Origin: Pseudomonadota bacterium
GTDB lineage: Bacteria > Pseudomonadota > Alphaproteobacteria > Acetobacterales > Acetobacteraceae
Assembly: GCA_021815825.1 (NCBI GenBank)
Contig: JAKAZO010000010.1
Location: 1 to 56,237 of the forward strand
Reading direction: 5' to 3'
Length of the DNA: 56,237 nt
A program made the translations under genes and the position numbers. The notes under the pieces are model-generated. The model had not been told where the DNA came from, ran no database searches, and was given only the letters and a program-made list of their open reading frames with translations. Below are positions 23,167 through 31,516 of this stretch, piece after piece; position 1 is the first letter of the stretch, and every line of letters begins with the position of its first letter.

Positions 23167-24528
23167 TCAGCGCAGCGCGGTAAGCGCGCCGTCGTCCGTC
23201 ACGAGGTAGAGCGCCCCACCGGCGACGATGGGCGGCACCGCGGCCGGCGCGGCGAACTGCTCGGCGCCGAGCAGTTCCCCGGTATAGGGGCTGACCGAGA
23301 GCGCCTGACCGTTGGTCCCGGCGAACACCAGCCGGTCGCCGAGCAGCGCGGGGCCGAACCAGGCGATGGCGCCACTCTCCTTCTTCACATTGGTGTAGAG
23401 CGGCAACTGCCTCACCCAGCCGACCTCGGCGGTGCGGATATTCACCGCCGCGGCACGCTGATCCAGCGTCACGACGAACAGCCACTCGCCGGCAATCCAC
23501 GGCGTCTGCCCGCCGCCGACCTCCTTCTCCCACAGCCGCCGCCCGGTATGCAGATCGTCGGCGATCAGCAATCCGCCCTGGCCGAAGAAGAACACCTGGT
23601 CGCCGCCGATGACCGGCATCGCCGTGATGGCGGCGATGGCGATGTCGCTGTCACGCGAGCCGAGGGCGGGAATGCTGTCGCTCCACACCACGTCGCCGGT
23701 CTCCGCGCGCAGGGCGGCGACGTCACCGGAGCCGAAGCCCGCAAAGACGAAGCCCGCGGCGTAGGCTGGGGCCGGGGCGGCCAGCACCGAGGTGGCGACG
23801 GCGCGCGCCTGGTGCGACCAGAGTTCGCGCCCGTCATCGGCGGCGAGCGCCACCAGGCGCTGGCCGATGGTGACCACGAACACGCGCCCATCGGCGATCA
23901 TCGGGCTGGACCGCACCGGCAGATCGAGCGTGCGGCGCCAGACCACGCCGCCCTTGACGGCGTCGAGCGCGATCACGTCGCCGCGGCCGGTCGTGGCGTG
24001 CAGCCGCCCCTCGGCAACGGCGAGGCCGCCGCCGACATTGCTGCCGCGCTCGTTTTTTCCCTTGGTATCGAATTGCCACAGCGGGCCACCCGAGCGGGCA
24101 TCGAAGGCGTGGATCAGGCCGGCGCTGTCCATGGTGTAGATCCGCCCGCCAAAGACCACGGGGACGGCGGTGATCTTGCGCCGGTAGCCGCCGCCCTGGC
24201 CGAGGCTGACACTGAAGGCCGGCCGCAGCACCGCGGCGCTCTGCAGATTGCCCATGTTGTGGGCCGGATTGCCGCCCGGCTGCGGCCACGCGGCATTGGC
24301 GACCGCCGGCGGCAGAACGACGTCGGGCCGCCGCCCCTTGGGCGGCTCCAGACCGTGCTCGACGCGGCCGACATCCTCGCGCTTGCCCGGCAGTGTCGTC
24401 TTGCTCGACGAGAACATATTGTCGAACAGGCTGCAGCCGGCGAGCGTGCCGGCCGCGAGCGGCAGCAGCGCGCGACGTCCGAGCCCGGCGGCGTGGGCCG
24501 TTCGCATGCGTCTTCCCGGGCCGCGCAT
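23167..24528 (-). CDS. bamB: PQQ-like beta-propeller lipoprotein, BamB-type outer membrane assembly factor
   Basis: 453-residue exported protein. The signal peptide ends in a lipobox LAGC with Cys32, so a lipoprotein is expected. The rest shows repeated beta-propeller blades of the PQQ/BamB kind (patterns such as GRIYTMDSAGLIHAFDARSG and GDVIALDAVKGGVVWR). BamB helps the BAM complex insert outer-membrane proteins. The position between a YfgM-like gene and der is the same as in E. coli. The start overlaps the upstream stop by one base (TGATG). Confidence 0.88.
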   Translation of the reverse strand: MRGPGRRMRTAHAAGLGRRALLPLAAGTLAGCSLFDNMFSSSKTTLPGKREDVGRVEHGLEPPKGRRPDVVLPPAVANAAWPQPGGNPAHNMGNLQSAAVLRPAFSVSLGQGGGYRRKITAVPVVFGGRIYTMDSAGLIHAFDARSGGPLWQFDTKGKNERGSNVGGGLAVAEGRLHATTGRGDVIALDAVKGGVVWRRTLDLPVRSSPMIADGRVFVVTIGQRLVALAADDGRELWSHQARAVATSVLAAPAPAYAAGFVFAGFGSGDVAALRAETGDVVWSDSIPALGSRDSDIAIAAITAMPVIGGDQVFFFGQGGLLIADDLHTGRRLWEKEVGGGQTPWIAGEWLFVVTLDQRAAAVNIRTAEVGWVRQLPLYTNVKKESGAIAWFGPALLGDRLVFAGTNGQALSVSPYTGELLGAEQFAAPAAVPPIVAGGALYLVTDDGALTALR

Positions 24529-25193
24529 CAGCCACCCAACCGGGCCAGCATCGCGCTGGCGCGCTCACGCACCCCGGTGGGGATGGTCACGTCCTGCGCC
24601 AGACCCTGCCACAGGGCCTCGGCCTCCTTCGCCTTGCCCTGGCGCTGGTCCAGCAGGGCCTGTGCCTCCTGGGCAAGCGGCCGCCAGGGACTGTCCGGGC
24701 TCATCAGCGGCGCGAGCCGCGCGGCGAGCAGCGACGGGTCGCCCTGGTCGATCTGATGCTGCACCCAGAGCAGGCTGGCGAGGCTGCGCAGGATGGACGA
24801 CGCCGCCGGGTCGGCCGCGACCGCGTCCCAAAGCGCCAGCGCCCCCGGCAGATCCCCGGTATCGGCCCGCAGGGCGGCTTCCTGCAGCTTCGCCAGCGGC
24901 CGATAGCCGGGCGAAGCAGACGTGGCCACCCTGGCGAAGGCGGCGATTGCCGCCTTCGGATCCGGCGCGGCCACGGGTTCGGACTGCTCGCCAGCGTCGC
25001 GCATGGCGGCGAGATAGACCGACGCGACGGCGCGGTCCTGGCGCAACTGGTACCACTTCCAGGCCTGCCACGCCCCGGCGCCGGCAATCGCCAGCAGCAC
25101 GGCGCCCCCGAGCCAGGCGCCATAGCGAACCAGCAGCTTCTGCAGCCGCTCGGCGCGCAGATCTTCGTCAACTTCGTCGAAGATATCGACCAC
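24528..25193 (-). CDS. Membrane-anchored tetratricopeptide-like protein (YfgM type)
   Basis: 221 residues: an acidic N-terminal cytoplasmic segment (MVDIFDEVDEDLRAERLQ), one membrane helix at about 26-48, then a periplasmic alpha-helical Ala/Leu-rich region with TPR-like helices (DTGDLPGALALWDAVAADP). In E. coli YfgM binds SecYEG and periplasmic chaperones and is encoded next to bamB and der, as here. Function here is inferred from this synteny and the topology. It is the first gene of the three-gene operon. Confidence 0.8.
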   Translation of the reverse strand: MVDIFDEVDEDLRAERLQKLLVRYGAWLGGAVLLAIAGAGAWQAWKWYQLRQDRAVASVYLAAMRDAGEQSEPVAAPDPKAAIAAFARVATSASPGYRPLAKLQEAALRADTGDLPGALALWDAVAADPAASSILRSLASLLWVQHQIDQGDPSLLAARLAPLMSPDSPWRPLAQEAQALLDQRQGKAKEAEALWQGLAQDVTIPTGVRERASAMLARLGG

Positions 25194-25212
25194 GCAGTAT
25201 CACCCTTCGCGC

Positions 25213-25266
25213 ATAGCCCAGCCGGCACGGATAGCCCAGCGGGCGCGGTTTGCCCGGCGGGCGCGG
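25213..25266. repeat. Three tandem 18-bp units in the divergent intergenic region
   Basis: Units start at 25213, 25231 and 25249; all share the core GCCC(A/G)GC(C/G)GGC(A/G)CGG. They lie just upstream of the YfgM-like gene and before the divergent small exported protein, in a 160-base gap. They may be operator-like sites or slippage products. Confidence 0.75.
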
Positions 25267-25353
25267 ACCATAGAGGGTTTTCGCCGCCAGTGAAAACGCC
25301 CATGCCGGCGCGATGGCAACCATATCTTCACCCGGTTCCGCCAGGATGCCGCC

Positions 25354-25731
25354 ATGCGGCCCGTCCACCGATCGATCCTGCTCGTCGCCCTCCTGCTGGA
25401 GTCCGCCTGCACGGTGCCGCCCGAGCCCTTCGCGGTGGCGGCGCCGATCGAGGTGGCGAGCGTGATGATCTTCCAGCGCGACGTGCTCGACCTGATCTGG
25501 TCGAGCCTGACCGGGCGGGACTGCTCCATCGTCCGGCTCGATCAGGGCGAGAGCTACTGCCGCCCGATCGACCCACCCCCGGGGGCGCTACCCTATTGCA
25601 CCCGCTCGATCGGCTGGGTCGATTGCTGGACCAGCGCCGCCGTCCTGCCGGACCCACCCCCTGGCGTGGCCGACGGGCCGAACAAATTGACCGACGTGCA
25701 GGAGTCCCGCCGCACCAAAGGCTGGCCATGA
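25354..25731 (+). CDS. Small exported protein of unknown function
   Basis: 125 residues with an N-terminal hydrophobic signal (RSILLVALLLESACT). Cys19 could be lipidated, but the residue at -3 is Glu, so the lipobox is not canonical. The mature part has five further cysteines within a short central region (GRDCSIVRL, ESYCRPID, PYCTRSIGWVDCW), which suggests disulfide bonds in the periplasm. I recognise no domain. It is divergent from the bamB operon and precedes otsB by 75 bases. Confidence 0.7.
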   Translation: MRPVHRSILLVALLLESACTVPPEPFAVAAPIEVASVMIFQRDVLDLIWSSLTGRDCSIVRLDQGESYCRPIDPPPGALPYCTRSIGWVDCWTSAAVLPDPPPGVADGPNKLTDVQESRRTKGWP

Positions 25732-25806
25732 TCGGCCACCCCTGACCCGCCACCGGGTCCACCGCTGCGCTTGACAGCCGGGGCCGGATCCGGGCCAACC
25801 ACAGGG

Positions 25807-26580
25807 ATGCCACGCCAGCAGGGGAACCGAACCGCGGAGGCCACCGCGACGCTGCCGTCGCTGCCGCCGTTCGGGCGCGCGGCGCTGATGCTCGATCTCG
25901 ACGGCACCCTGCTCGATTTCGCGCCGACGCCGGATGCGGTCGTGGTGCGGCCAGGCTTGCCGGACGCGCTGCTGCGGCTCCGGCGCCGCCTCGGAGGGGC
26001 GCTGGCGATCGTCTCCGGCCGCCCGGTCGAGCAGGTGGATGCGCTGCTGCCGGGGGTCGCCACCGCGGTCGCCGGCGAGCATGGCGCCGCGCTCCGCCTC
26101 GCCCCGGACGGCCCCATCCTGCGCCCGGACCTGCCGGAGCCGCCACTCGCCTGGCTCGACACCGCCGAACGCCTGGCCGAGGCCCATCCGGGCGTGCTGC
26201 TCGAGCGCAAACGGCGCGGTTTCGTGCTTCATTTCCGCCGCGCGCCGGCAGCGGGAACGGCCCTGCACGACGCCCTCGCGGCACTGCTCGCCGGGAACGA
26301 GCGGCGGTTCGAGCTGATGCCGGCCGAGCTCGCCTGGGAAATCCGCCCCATCGGCGTCGACAAAGGCGCCGCGCTGCGCGCCCTGCTCGCCGTGCCGCCC
26401 TTTGCCGGCCGCACCCCGATCTATGTCGGCGACGACGTCACCGACCGCGATGCGATTGCGGCAGCGATCGCGGCGGGCGGCGTCGGTCTGCTCGTCGGCG
26501 ACTGGTTTGCCGGGCCGGCGGGCGTGCGCGCCTGGCTCGCCGCCTTGGCGCAGGCGCCCGACGCGCCGCTTGGCAGCTAG
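25807..26580 (+). CDS. otsB: Trehalose-6-phosphate phosphatase
   Basis: 257-residue HAD-superfamily enzyme that removes phosphate from trehalose 6-phosphate, the second step of trehalose synthesis. The nucleophile motif is DLDGT (Asp30, Asp32). Further HAD motifs are seen as AIVSGRP, a Lys in GVDKGAALRAL and GDDVTDRDA near the C-terminus. The ATG at 25807 is chosen; an in-frame TTG at 25771 would add 12 residues. It is followed by otsA after 22 bases, so both steps are encoded together. Trehalose typically serves osmotic and desiccation protection. Confidence 0.93.
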   Translation: MPRQQGNRTAEATATLPSLPPFGRAALMLDLDGTLLDFAPTPDAVVVRPGLPDALLRLRRRLGGALAIVSGRPVEQVDALLPGVATAVAGEHGAALRLAPDGPILRPDLPEPPLAWLDTAERLAEAHPGVLLERKRRGFVLHFRRAPAAGTALHDALAALLAGNERRFELMPAELAWEIRPIGVDKGAALRALLAVPPFAGRTPIYVGDDVTDRDAIAAAIAAGGVGLLVGDWFAGPAGVRAWLAALAQAPDAPLGS

Positions 26581-26602
26581 GCCGAGCGCTGAGCCGGCCG
26601 AA

Positions 26603-27949
26603 ATGCCCAGGCTCGTCGTCGTCGCCAACCGCATTCCCACGCCCCGCCGCGGCGCATCCCAGGCCGGCGGACTGGCGGTGGCGCTGCGCGAGGCACGCCT
26701 GCGGCGCGAGCTGCTCTGGTTCGGCTGGTCGGGCGAGATCGCCGAAGCCCCGGCCTGCTCGGCGCGCCTCAGCACACGGGCGCGCGCGAGCTTCGCCCAG
26801 GCCGACCTCGCGCCGGCCGAGTATCGCGGCTTCTATCGCGGCTACGCCAACGGCATGCTTTGGCCATTGCTGCATTTCCGCCTCGGCCTGGCCGAGTTCC
26901 GACGCGATGAATTCGTCACCTACCGCGGGGTGAACGAGCGCTTCGCCCGCATGCTCGCGCCCCTGCTGCGCGCTGACGACACGGTCTGGGTGCATGATTA
27001 TCACCTGATCCCGTTCGGTGCCGCGCTGCGCCGGCTGGCGCGTACGGGGGCGACGCCATGGGCTGGCCGGCTCGGCTTCTTCCTCCATGTTCCCCTGCCG
27101 CCGCCAGCGCTGTTCACGGCCCTGCCGCAGGCGGACGGGCTGCTGGCGGACTTCGCCGCCTATGACCTGGTCGGCGTGCAGACGCGCCAGGATGCGGGGT
27201 TCCTGACCGAAATGCTGGACGCGCGGGACATCCGCCCGCGAATCGGCGTGTTCCCCGCCGGCATCGACCCCGAAGGGCAGGCGCGAACGGCGCGCGAGCA
27301 GGTCCAGGGCCCGGAGGCGCGACGGCTCGCCGAAAGCCTGGGCCGGCGCGCGCTGATCCTCGGCATCGACCGGCTCGATTATTCCAAAGGGCTGCCGGAA
27401 CGGCTGCGCGGCTTCGAGCAGGTGCTGCGCCGCTTCCCCGAGCACCGCGACCGCGTGACGATGCTCCAGATCGCTCCGGTCTCGCGCGGCGACGTGTCCC
27501 AGTACCGGGCCCTGCGTCGGGAGCTGGACGAGCTGGCCGGACGCATCAACGCCGAATACGCCGAATTCGACGGGCTTCCGCTGCGCTACCTGACGCGCGG
27601 CCTGGCCCGCTCCACCCTGGCCGGGTTTCAGCGCCTCGCCCGCGTCGGGCTGGTGACGCCCCTGCGCGACGGCATGAACCTGGTCGCCAAGGAATATGTC
27701 GCATCGCAGGACCCGGAGGATCCGGGCGTCCTGGTCCTGTCCCGCTTCGCCGGCGCCGCCGACGATCTGGACGCCGCGCTGCTCGTCAACCCGCACGACC
27801 CCGACGAGATCGCCGAGGCCATCGCGGCCGCGCTCGCCATGGGCGCCGAGGAGCGCCGAACGCGTTGGCAGGCGCTCGCCGCCGCGGTCACGGCGACCAG
27901 CGCCGCACGCTGGGCCCAGGGCTTTCTGGCCGCGCTGGAGCAGGGCTGA
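26603..27949 (+). CDS. otsA: Trehalose-6-phosphate synthase
   Basis: 448-residue GT20 glycosyltransferase that joins UDP-glucose (or another NDP-glucose) and glucose 6-phosphate. Seen: N-terminal VVVANRIP and AGGLAVAL, VWVHDYHLIPFG at about 128-139, GIDRLDYSKGLPERL, and the donor-site segment PLRDGMNLVAKEY. The start at 26603 (MPRLVVVANR) fits the family; the open frame upstream overlaps otsB only. It ends 10 bases before repeat copy 1. Confidence 0.95.
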   Translation: MPRLVVVANRIPTPRRGASQAGGLAVALREARLRRELLWFGWSGEIAEAPACSARLSTRARASFAQADLAPAEYRGFYRGYANGMLWPLLHFRLGLAEFRRDEFVTYRGVNERFARMLAPLLRADDTVWVHDYHLIPFGAALRRLARTGATPWAGRLGFFLHVPLPPPALFTALPQADGLLADFAAYDLVGVQTRQDAGFLTEMLDARDIRPRIGVFPAGIDPEGQARTAREQVQGPEARRLAESLGRRALILGIDRLDYSKGLPERLRGFEQVLRRFPEHRDRVTMLQIAPVSRGDVSQYRALRRELDELAGRINAEYAEFDGLPLRYLTRGLARSTLAGFQRLARVGLVTPLRDGMNLVAKEYVASQDPEDPGVLVLSRFAGAADDLDAALLVNPHDPDEIAEAIAAALAMGAEERRTRWQALAAAVTATSAARWAQGFLAALEQG

Positions 27950-27959
27950 TCGCCCGGTC

Positions 27960-28063
27960 TAGAGCGTGATGACCGTAGGTGGAATCACCGCAGGTCTGAA
28001 TCACGCGCTCAAACAGAGAGATAGAGTGGGATGGCTGAGCGAAAGCGATGTCATCCCGCTCTA
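27960..28063 (+). repeat. 104-bp structured intergenic repeat, copy 1
   Basis: Inverted partner of 33017-33120, with 98 of 104 bases identical and no gaps. It starts with TAGAGCG and ends with CGCTCTA (7-bp terminal inverted repeat, TA at both ends). Two stem-loops are visible. The first has an outer stem of 27962-27970 with 28000-28010 (two-base bulge) and inner stems GACC/GGTC and GGTG/CACC with loop GAAT. The second is 28023-28033 with 28052-28062, 11 bp with one G-U. It lies between the convergent otsA and GST genes and may act as a bidirectional terminator. Form is like a MITE or REP-type element. Confidence 0.9.
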
Positions 28064-28094
28064 GGCCCCCGTCCAGCAGCCGCGGCGCCGACGC

Positions 28095-28715
28095 CTACGT
28101 CGGCGTCGCCGCCAGGTGGCGGGCGTAGGCCGGCCTGGCCAGCAGGCGTTCGTACCAGGCGCGCAGGTGCGGCGCGTCCGGCCGCTCGATCGGGAACCAG
28201 AACCAGCGGTGCAGATGCGGACCGTAGGCCATGTCCGCCAGCGTCAGCGTATCGCCGGCGAGGAACGGATGATGCGCCAGTTCGGCATCGAGAATGGCCC
28301 ACAGCCGGCCCGCTTCGGAGATCGCGGTCTCGATCGCCGCATTGTCGCGCCGCTCGGGCGGCGTGCGCACCAGGCCCCAGAACACGACCGTCTGCGGCCG
28401 GCCGAGGGTGAACAGGAAGTCCATCCAGCGATCGATATTGGCGCGCGCGCGCGGCGCCCGCGGCCAGAACGGGCTCTCCGGCGCGTAGGCGTCGCAGATA
28501 TAGCGCAGGATCGCGTTGCTCTCCCACAGCGTGAAGTCACCATCGACCAGGGTGGGGACGAGACCGGTCGGGTTCATGGCGCGGTATTCGGGCGTCGTCG
28601 TACGGCCGAAATTGCCGCCGGCATCGATGCGCTCATAGGGCAGCCCCAGCTCCTCGAGGAGCCAGATCACCTTCATCACATTGCTGGAATTGGCCCGTCC
28701 CCAGAGCGTCAGCAT
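28095..28715 (-). CDS. Glutathione S-transferase family protein
   Basis: 206 residues, with an N-terminal thioredoxin-fold domain (LWGRANSSNVMKVIWLLEELGLPYE) and a C-terminal all-helical domain. The loop with ANSSNV provides the likely catalytic Ser. Glutathione contacts are expected from GLVPTLVDG and ESNAILRYI, both present. The start at 28715 (MLTLWGRANS) matches the family; GGAG lies about ten bases upstream. It follows queE by 49 bases on the same strand. Substrate unknown. Confidence 0.9.
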   Translation of the reverse strand: MLTLWGRANSSNVMKVIWLLEELGLPYERIDAGGNFGRTTTPEYRAMNPTGLVPTLVDGDFTLWESNAILRYICDAYAPESPFWPRAPRARANIDRWMDFLFTLGRPQTVVFWGLVRTPPERRDNAAIETAISEAGRLWAILDAELAHHPFLAGDTLTLADMAYGPHLHRWFWFPIERPDAPHLRAWYERLLARPAYARHLAATPT

Positions 28716-28764
28716 CGCCGTTTTCTCCCCATCGTTCGCGCGCACCATAGGGCGGGCGGAACAG

Positions 28765-29415
28765 TCAGGGAATGCCAAGCAGCTTGTGCGTCTGCAGGCC
28801 GAGCCGCCAGAGCGGGTGGGCGAGACAATAGGTGATGGCGGCCGCAGTGTTCGCCGCCCGCGCCGGCCCGTCCATCGGCTGCAACAGGAAGTGACGGAAG
28901 CCGAGCCCGGCGAAGCGTTCCGGCTCGGCGCCGGGCTGCGGATAGACCAGCTTGAGCTCGTCACCCCGTTCGACCACCAGCGCCGCCCCCGCCTTGGGGC
29001 TGATGCAAAGCCAGTCGATCCCCGGCGGCGGCGCGATGGTCCCGTTGCTCTCGACGGCGATCTCGAAGCCCGCATCGTGCAGCGCCGCGATCAGCGGCGC
29101 ATCCACCTGCAGCAACGGCTCACCGCCGGTGAGCACGACGAAGCGACCGCCGGTTCCCTCCGGCCAGCGCGCGGCGATTGCGTCGGCGAGCGGCCCCGCA
29201 CCGGCGAAACGCCCGCCGCCGACGCCGTCAGTGCCGCGGAAATCCGTGTCGCAGAAGCCGCACACCGCCCGGGCGCGGTCGCGCTCGCGCCCGGACCAGA
29301 GGTTGCAGCCGGCGAAGCGGCAGAACACCGCCGGCCGGCCGGCATTGCAGCCCTCGCCTTGAAGGGTGAGGAAAATCTCCTTGACGGCGTAGCGCCGCAC
29401 CGCCGGGCGACTCAT
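28765..29415 (-). CDS. queE: 7-carboxy-7-deazaguanine synthase
   Basis: 216-residue radical SAM enzyme that contracts 6-carboxytetrahydropterin to 7-carboxy-7-deazaguanine in the queuosine pathway. The cluster motif is the CX14CX2C variant (Cys37, Cys52, Cys55) described for one clade of QueE, instead of CX3CX2C. N-terminal EIFLTLQGEGCNAGRPAVF and the glycine-rich VLTGGEPLLQ are also diagnostic. No queC, queD or queF is next to it in this window. Confidence 0.93.
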   Translation of the reverse strand: MSRPAVRRYAVKEIFLTLQGEGCNAGRPAVFCRFAGCNLWSGRERDRARAVCGFCDTDFRGTDGVGGGRFAGAGPLADAIAARWPEGTGGRFVVLTGGEPLLQVDAPLIAALHDAGFEIAVESNGTIAPPPGIDWLCISPKAGAALVVERGDELKLVYPQPGAEPERFAGLGFRHFLLQPMDGPARAANTAAAITYCLAHPLWRLGLQTHKLLGIP

Positions 29416-29488
29416 GGCGCGGCGCCGACCCTCGCCCCACCGCCCGTGCGGGCGGCCAGTTTCTCGCCCGTGAGGGCGGCGAAGTCAT

Positions 29489-29518
29489 CGCCGGCGCGAC
29501 GGGGAGCCCGCGCCGGCG
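29489..29518 (-). terminator. GC-rich hairpin after the phasin gene
   Basis: A perfect 10-bp inverted repeat (CGCCGGCGCG and its complement) with a 10-base loop, starting 6 bases beyond the phasin stop. No T run follows, so it may act through Rho or as an mRNA 3' end stabiliser. Confidence 0.45.
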
Positions 29519-29524
29519 TGCCGT

Positions 29525-29956
29525 TCACTTTCCGGCCTTCTCCATCAGCGATTTCACCTCGTCCATCGCTTCCATGAAGCGCCGGTTCAGCAGCCCGAGC
29601 GCCTCGGCATTCGCGTGCTGGATGAGATCGCTCAGCTCCTTGCTGTTGGCGATCGAGCGCTCGTACGAGTGCTTGAGCATTTCGGCCTGCTTCGCCGCCT
29701 TTGCCGCCGGCGCGTCCGCCTCGCTCATCACCTTCACCGTCTCGGCGAGTTCCGAGACCATCTGCTGGAGAATCTCCATGTGCCGCCGGGCGACGGTCTG
29801 CGCGCCCTCCAGGGCGATTCGGTTGGCCTGTGAAAATACTTCGATATTCCGCCGATAAGTGCCGAGCAATGTCTCCACGTCCGGTACGTTCGGCAGCTTC
29901 ATATCGGCGAACATCTTCATTGGATCGATGTCCGGGGTCTTCGGTCGCGTCGCCAT
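29525..29956 (-). CDS. Phasin family protein (polyhydroxyalkanoate granule-associated)
   Basis: 143-residue, largely alpha-helical protein without signal peptide. The segment NVPDVETLLGTYRRNIEVFSQAN, followed by QTVARRHMEILQQMVSELAE, is typical of the alphaproteobacterial phasin family. Phasins coat polyhydroxyalkanoate granules. An AAGGA ribosome-binding site lies seven bases before the ATG. No PHA synthase is nearby, so the granule link rests on family membership only. Confidence 0.88.
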   Translation of the reverse strand: MATRPKTPDIDPMKMFADMKLPNVPDVETLLGTYRRNIEVFSQANRIALEGAQTVARRHMEILQQMVSELAETVKVMSEADAPAAKAAKQAEMLKHSYERSIANSKELSDLIQHANAEALGLLNRRFMEAMDEVKSLMEKAGK

Positions 29957-30074
29957 CTGCGGTCCTTTCGGTTGCAGCCGTGAAGTGCTCCTCCGCGACT
30001 CTCACTATAGCCCCTCCGGCGGCGACGGAAACGCCTGGTATCGCCGGCGCCGCGTTTTATTCACGCCAGCGCGC

Positions 30075-30458
30075 TCAGGCCGAACGCCGCGCCGGACGCA
30101 ACGCCGAAATCGCGAGCACGACCCAGCTCGCGATCAGCACCGTGCCGCCGATCGGCGCGAGCGGACCGAAACGCGGCAGGCCGAGCGCGCCGGCGGTGAC
30201 CGTGGCGCAGAACAGCATGGTGCCGAGGGCGAAGCCGGCGGCCGCGAGATGGGCGATCGGGCCGCCGCGCGGGCTCCACACTGCGGCGGCCAGCAGGGCG
30301 AGCACGTGCCAGAGCTGCATCTCGACCGCGCTGGCGAGCAGCCGCGCCGCATGCCCCTCCAGCCCGCCATGGGCGCCATAGGCCGCCAGCGCCACTCCGC
30401 TCGCCCCGCCGATGCCGGCCAGCCCGACCCAGAGCCGCTGCAAACCACCGCCCGTCAT
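30075..30458 (-). CDS. DUF423 family small membrane protein
   Basis: 127 residues with four predicted membrane helices. The AAYGAHGGL near residue 25, MQLWHVLALLAAAV and LAPIGGTVLIASW are typical of the DUF423 (YgdD-like) family. The biochemical function of the family is unknown. It is divergent from the downstream iminopeptidase gene with a 77-base gap. Confidence 0.85.
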   Translation of the reverse strand: MTGGGLQRLWVGLAGIGGASGVALAAYGAHGGLEGHAARLLASAVEMQLWHVLALLAAAVWSPRGGPIAHLAAAGFALGTMLFCATVTAGALGLPRFGPLAPIGGTVLIASWVVLAISALRPARRSA

Positions 30459-30535
30459 GCCTCACTCTCCCGCCCCATCGGCCGCTTCCCTGGCCCGGTT
30501 CCGCAAATCGACGCGGCGTGCCAGACTTCGCCACC

Positions 30536-31492
30536 ATGCCACGCGGTGACCTCTTTCCCGAGATCGGACCCTACGAGACCGGCTTCCTCCCGCTCTCGGA
30601 TGGTCATGTGATGTATTGGGAGCAGGTCGGCAATCCGCGTGCCGCCGCGGCGCTGTTCCTGCACGGCGGCCCCGGCGCCGGCGCCGGGGCGGTGCACCGG
30701 CGCTTCTTCGACCCCGACTCCTGGCGCGTGGTGATTTTCGACCAGCGCGGCGCCGGCCGCTCCAGCCCGCTCGGCAGCCTCGTCGCCAACACCACGCCGC
30801 ACCTGGTCGCCGACATCGAGGCGCTGCGGCACCATCTCGGCATCGAACGCTGGCTGCTCTTCGGCGGCTCCTGGGGCTCGACGCTGGCGCTGGCCTACGC
30901 CCAGCAACACCCCGAGCGCGTCGCCGGCTGCGTGCTGCGCGGCATTTTTCTCGGCCGCGACGAGGAGGTGGAGTGGTTTCTGCACGGGCTGGGCCGCGTG
31001 TTCCCCGAGGCCCATGCCGCCTTCCTCGGCTTCCTGCCGGAGGCCGAGCGCGCCGACCCGCTCGGGGCCTATCTGCGCCGTCTGACCGACCCCTCCCCGT
31101 CGGTGCATCTGCCCGCGGCCCGGGCCTGGTCGATCTATGAGGGCGCCTGCAGTACCTTGCTGCCCAGCCCGGAGACGGTGACGGCCTTCGCCCAGGAGCG
31201 CAGCGCGCTCGGGCTGGCACGGATCGAGGCGCATTATTTCGCCCATCGCCTCTTCCTCCCGCGCCAGGGCCTGCTCGGGCAGATGCATCGCCTGGCCGGG
31301 ATCCGGGCCGAAATCGTGCAAGGCCGCTACGACATGATCTGTCCGCCGCGCACCGCCTTCGAGCTCGCCGCCGCCTGGCCCGGCGCAAGGCTGTCGCTGA
31401 TCCCCGACGCCGGACACTCGGCCCTCGAACCTGGCACGCGCCGCGCGCTCATCGCCGCCGTGGACCGTTTCCGCCAGGCTGCTCCCTTCTGA
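30536..31492 (+). CDS. pip: Proline iminopeptidase (alpha/beta hydrolase)
   Basis: 318-residue serine hydrolase that releases N-terminal proline from peptides. Oxyanion motif HGGPGAG at residues 43-49, nucleophile Ser112 in GGSWGS, Asp266 (GRYDMICP) and His294 (DAGHSA) form the expected catalytic set. Conserved FDQRGAGRSSP follows the family. The ATG at 30536 is preferred; an in-frame GTG at 30518 would add six residues. It is followed by the DUF4142 gene after 24 bases. Confidence 0.93.
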   Translation: MPRGDLFPEIGPYETGFLPLSDGHVMYWEQVGNPRAAAALFLHGGPGAGAGAVHRRFFDPDSWRVVIFDQRGAGRSSPLGSLVANTTPHLVADIEALRHHLGIERWLLFGGSWGSTLALAYAQQHPERVAGCVLRGIFLGRDEEVEWFLHGLGRVFPEAHAAFLGFLPEAERADPLGAYLRRLTDPSPSVHLPAARAWSIYEGACSTLLPSPETVTAFAQERSALGLARIEAHYFAHRLFLPRQGLLGQMHRLAGIRAEIVQGRYDMICPPRTAFELAAAWPGARLSLIPDAGHSALEPGTRRALIAAVDRFRQAAPF

Positions 31493-31516
31493 GCTTCACA
31501 CCGCCGCGAGAGTGAC

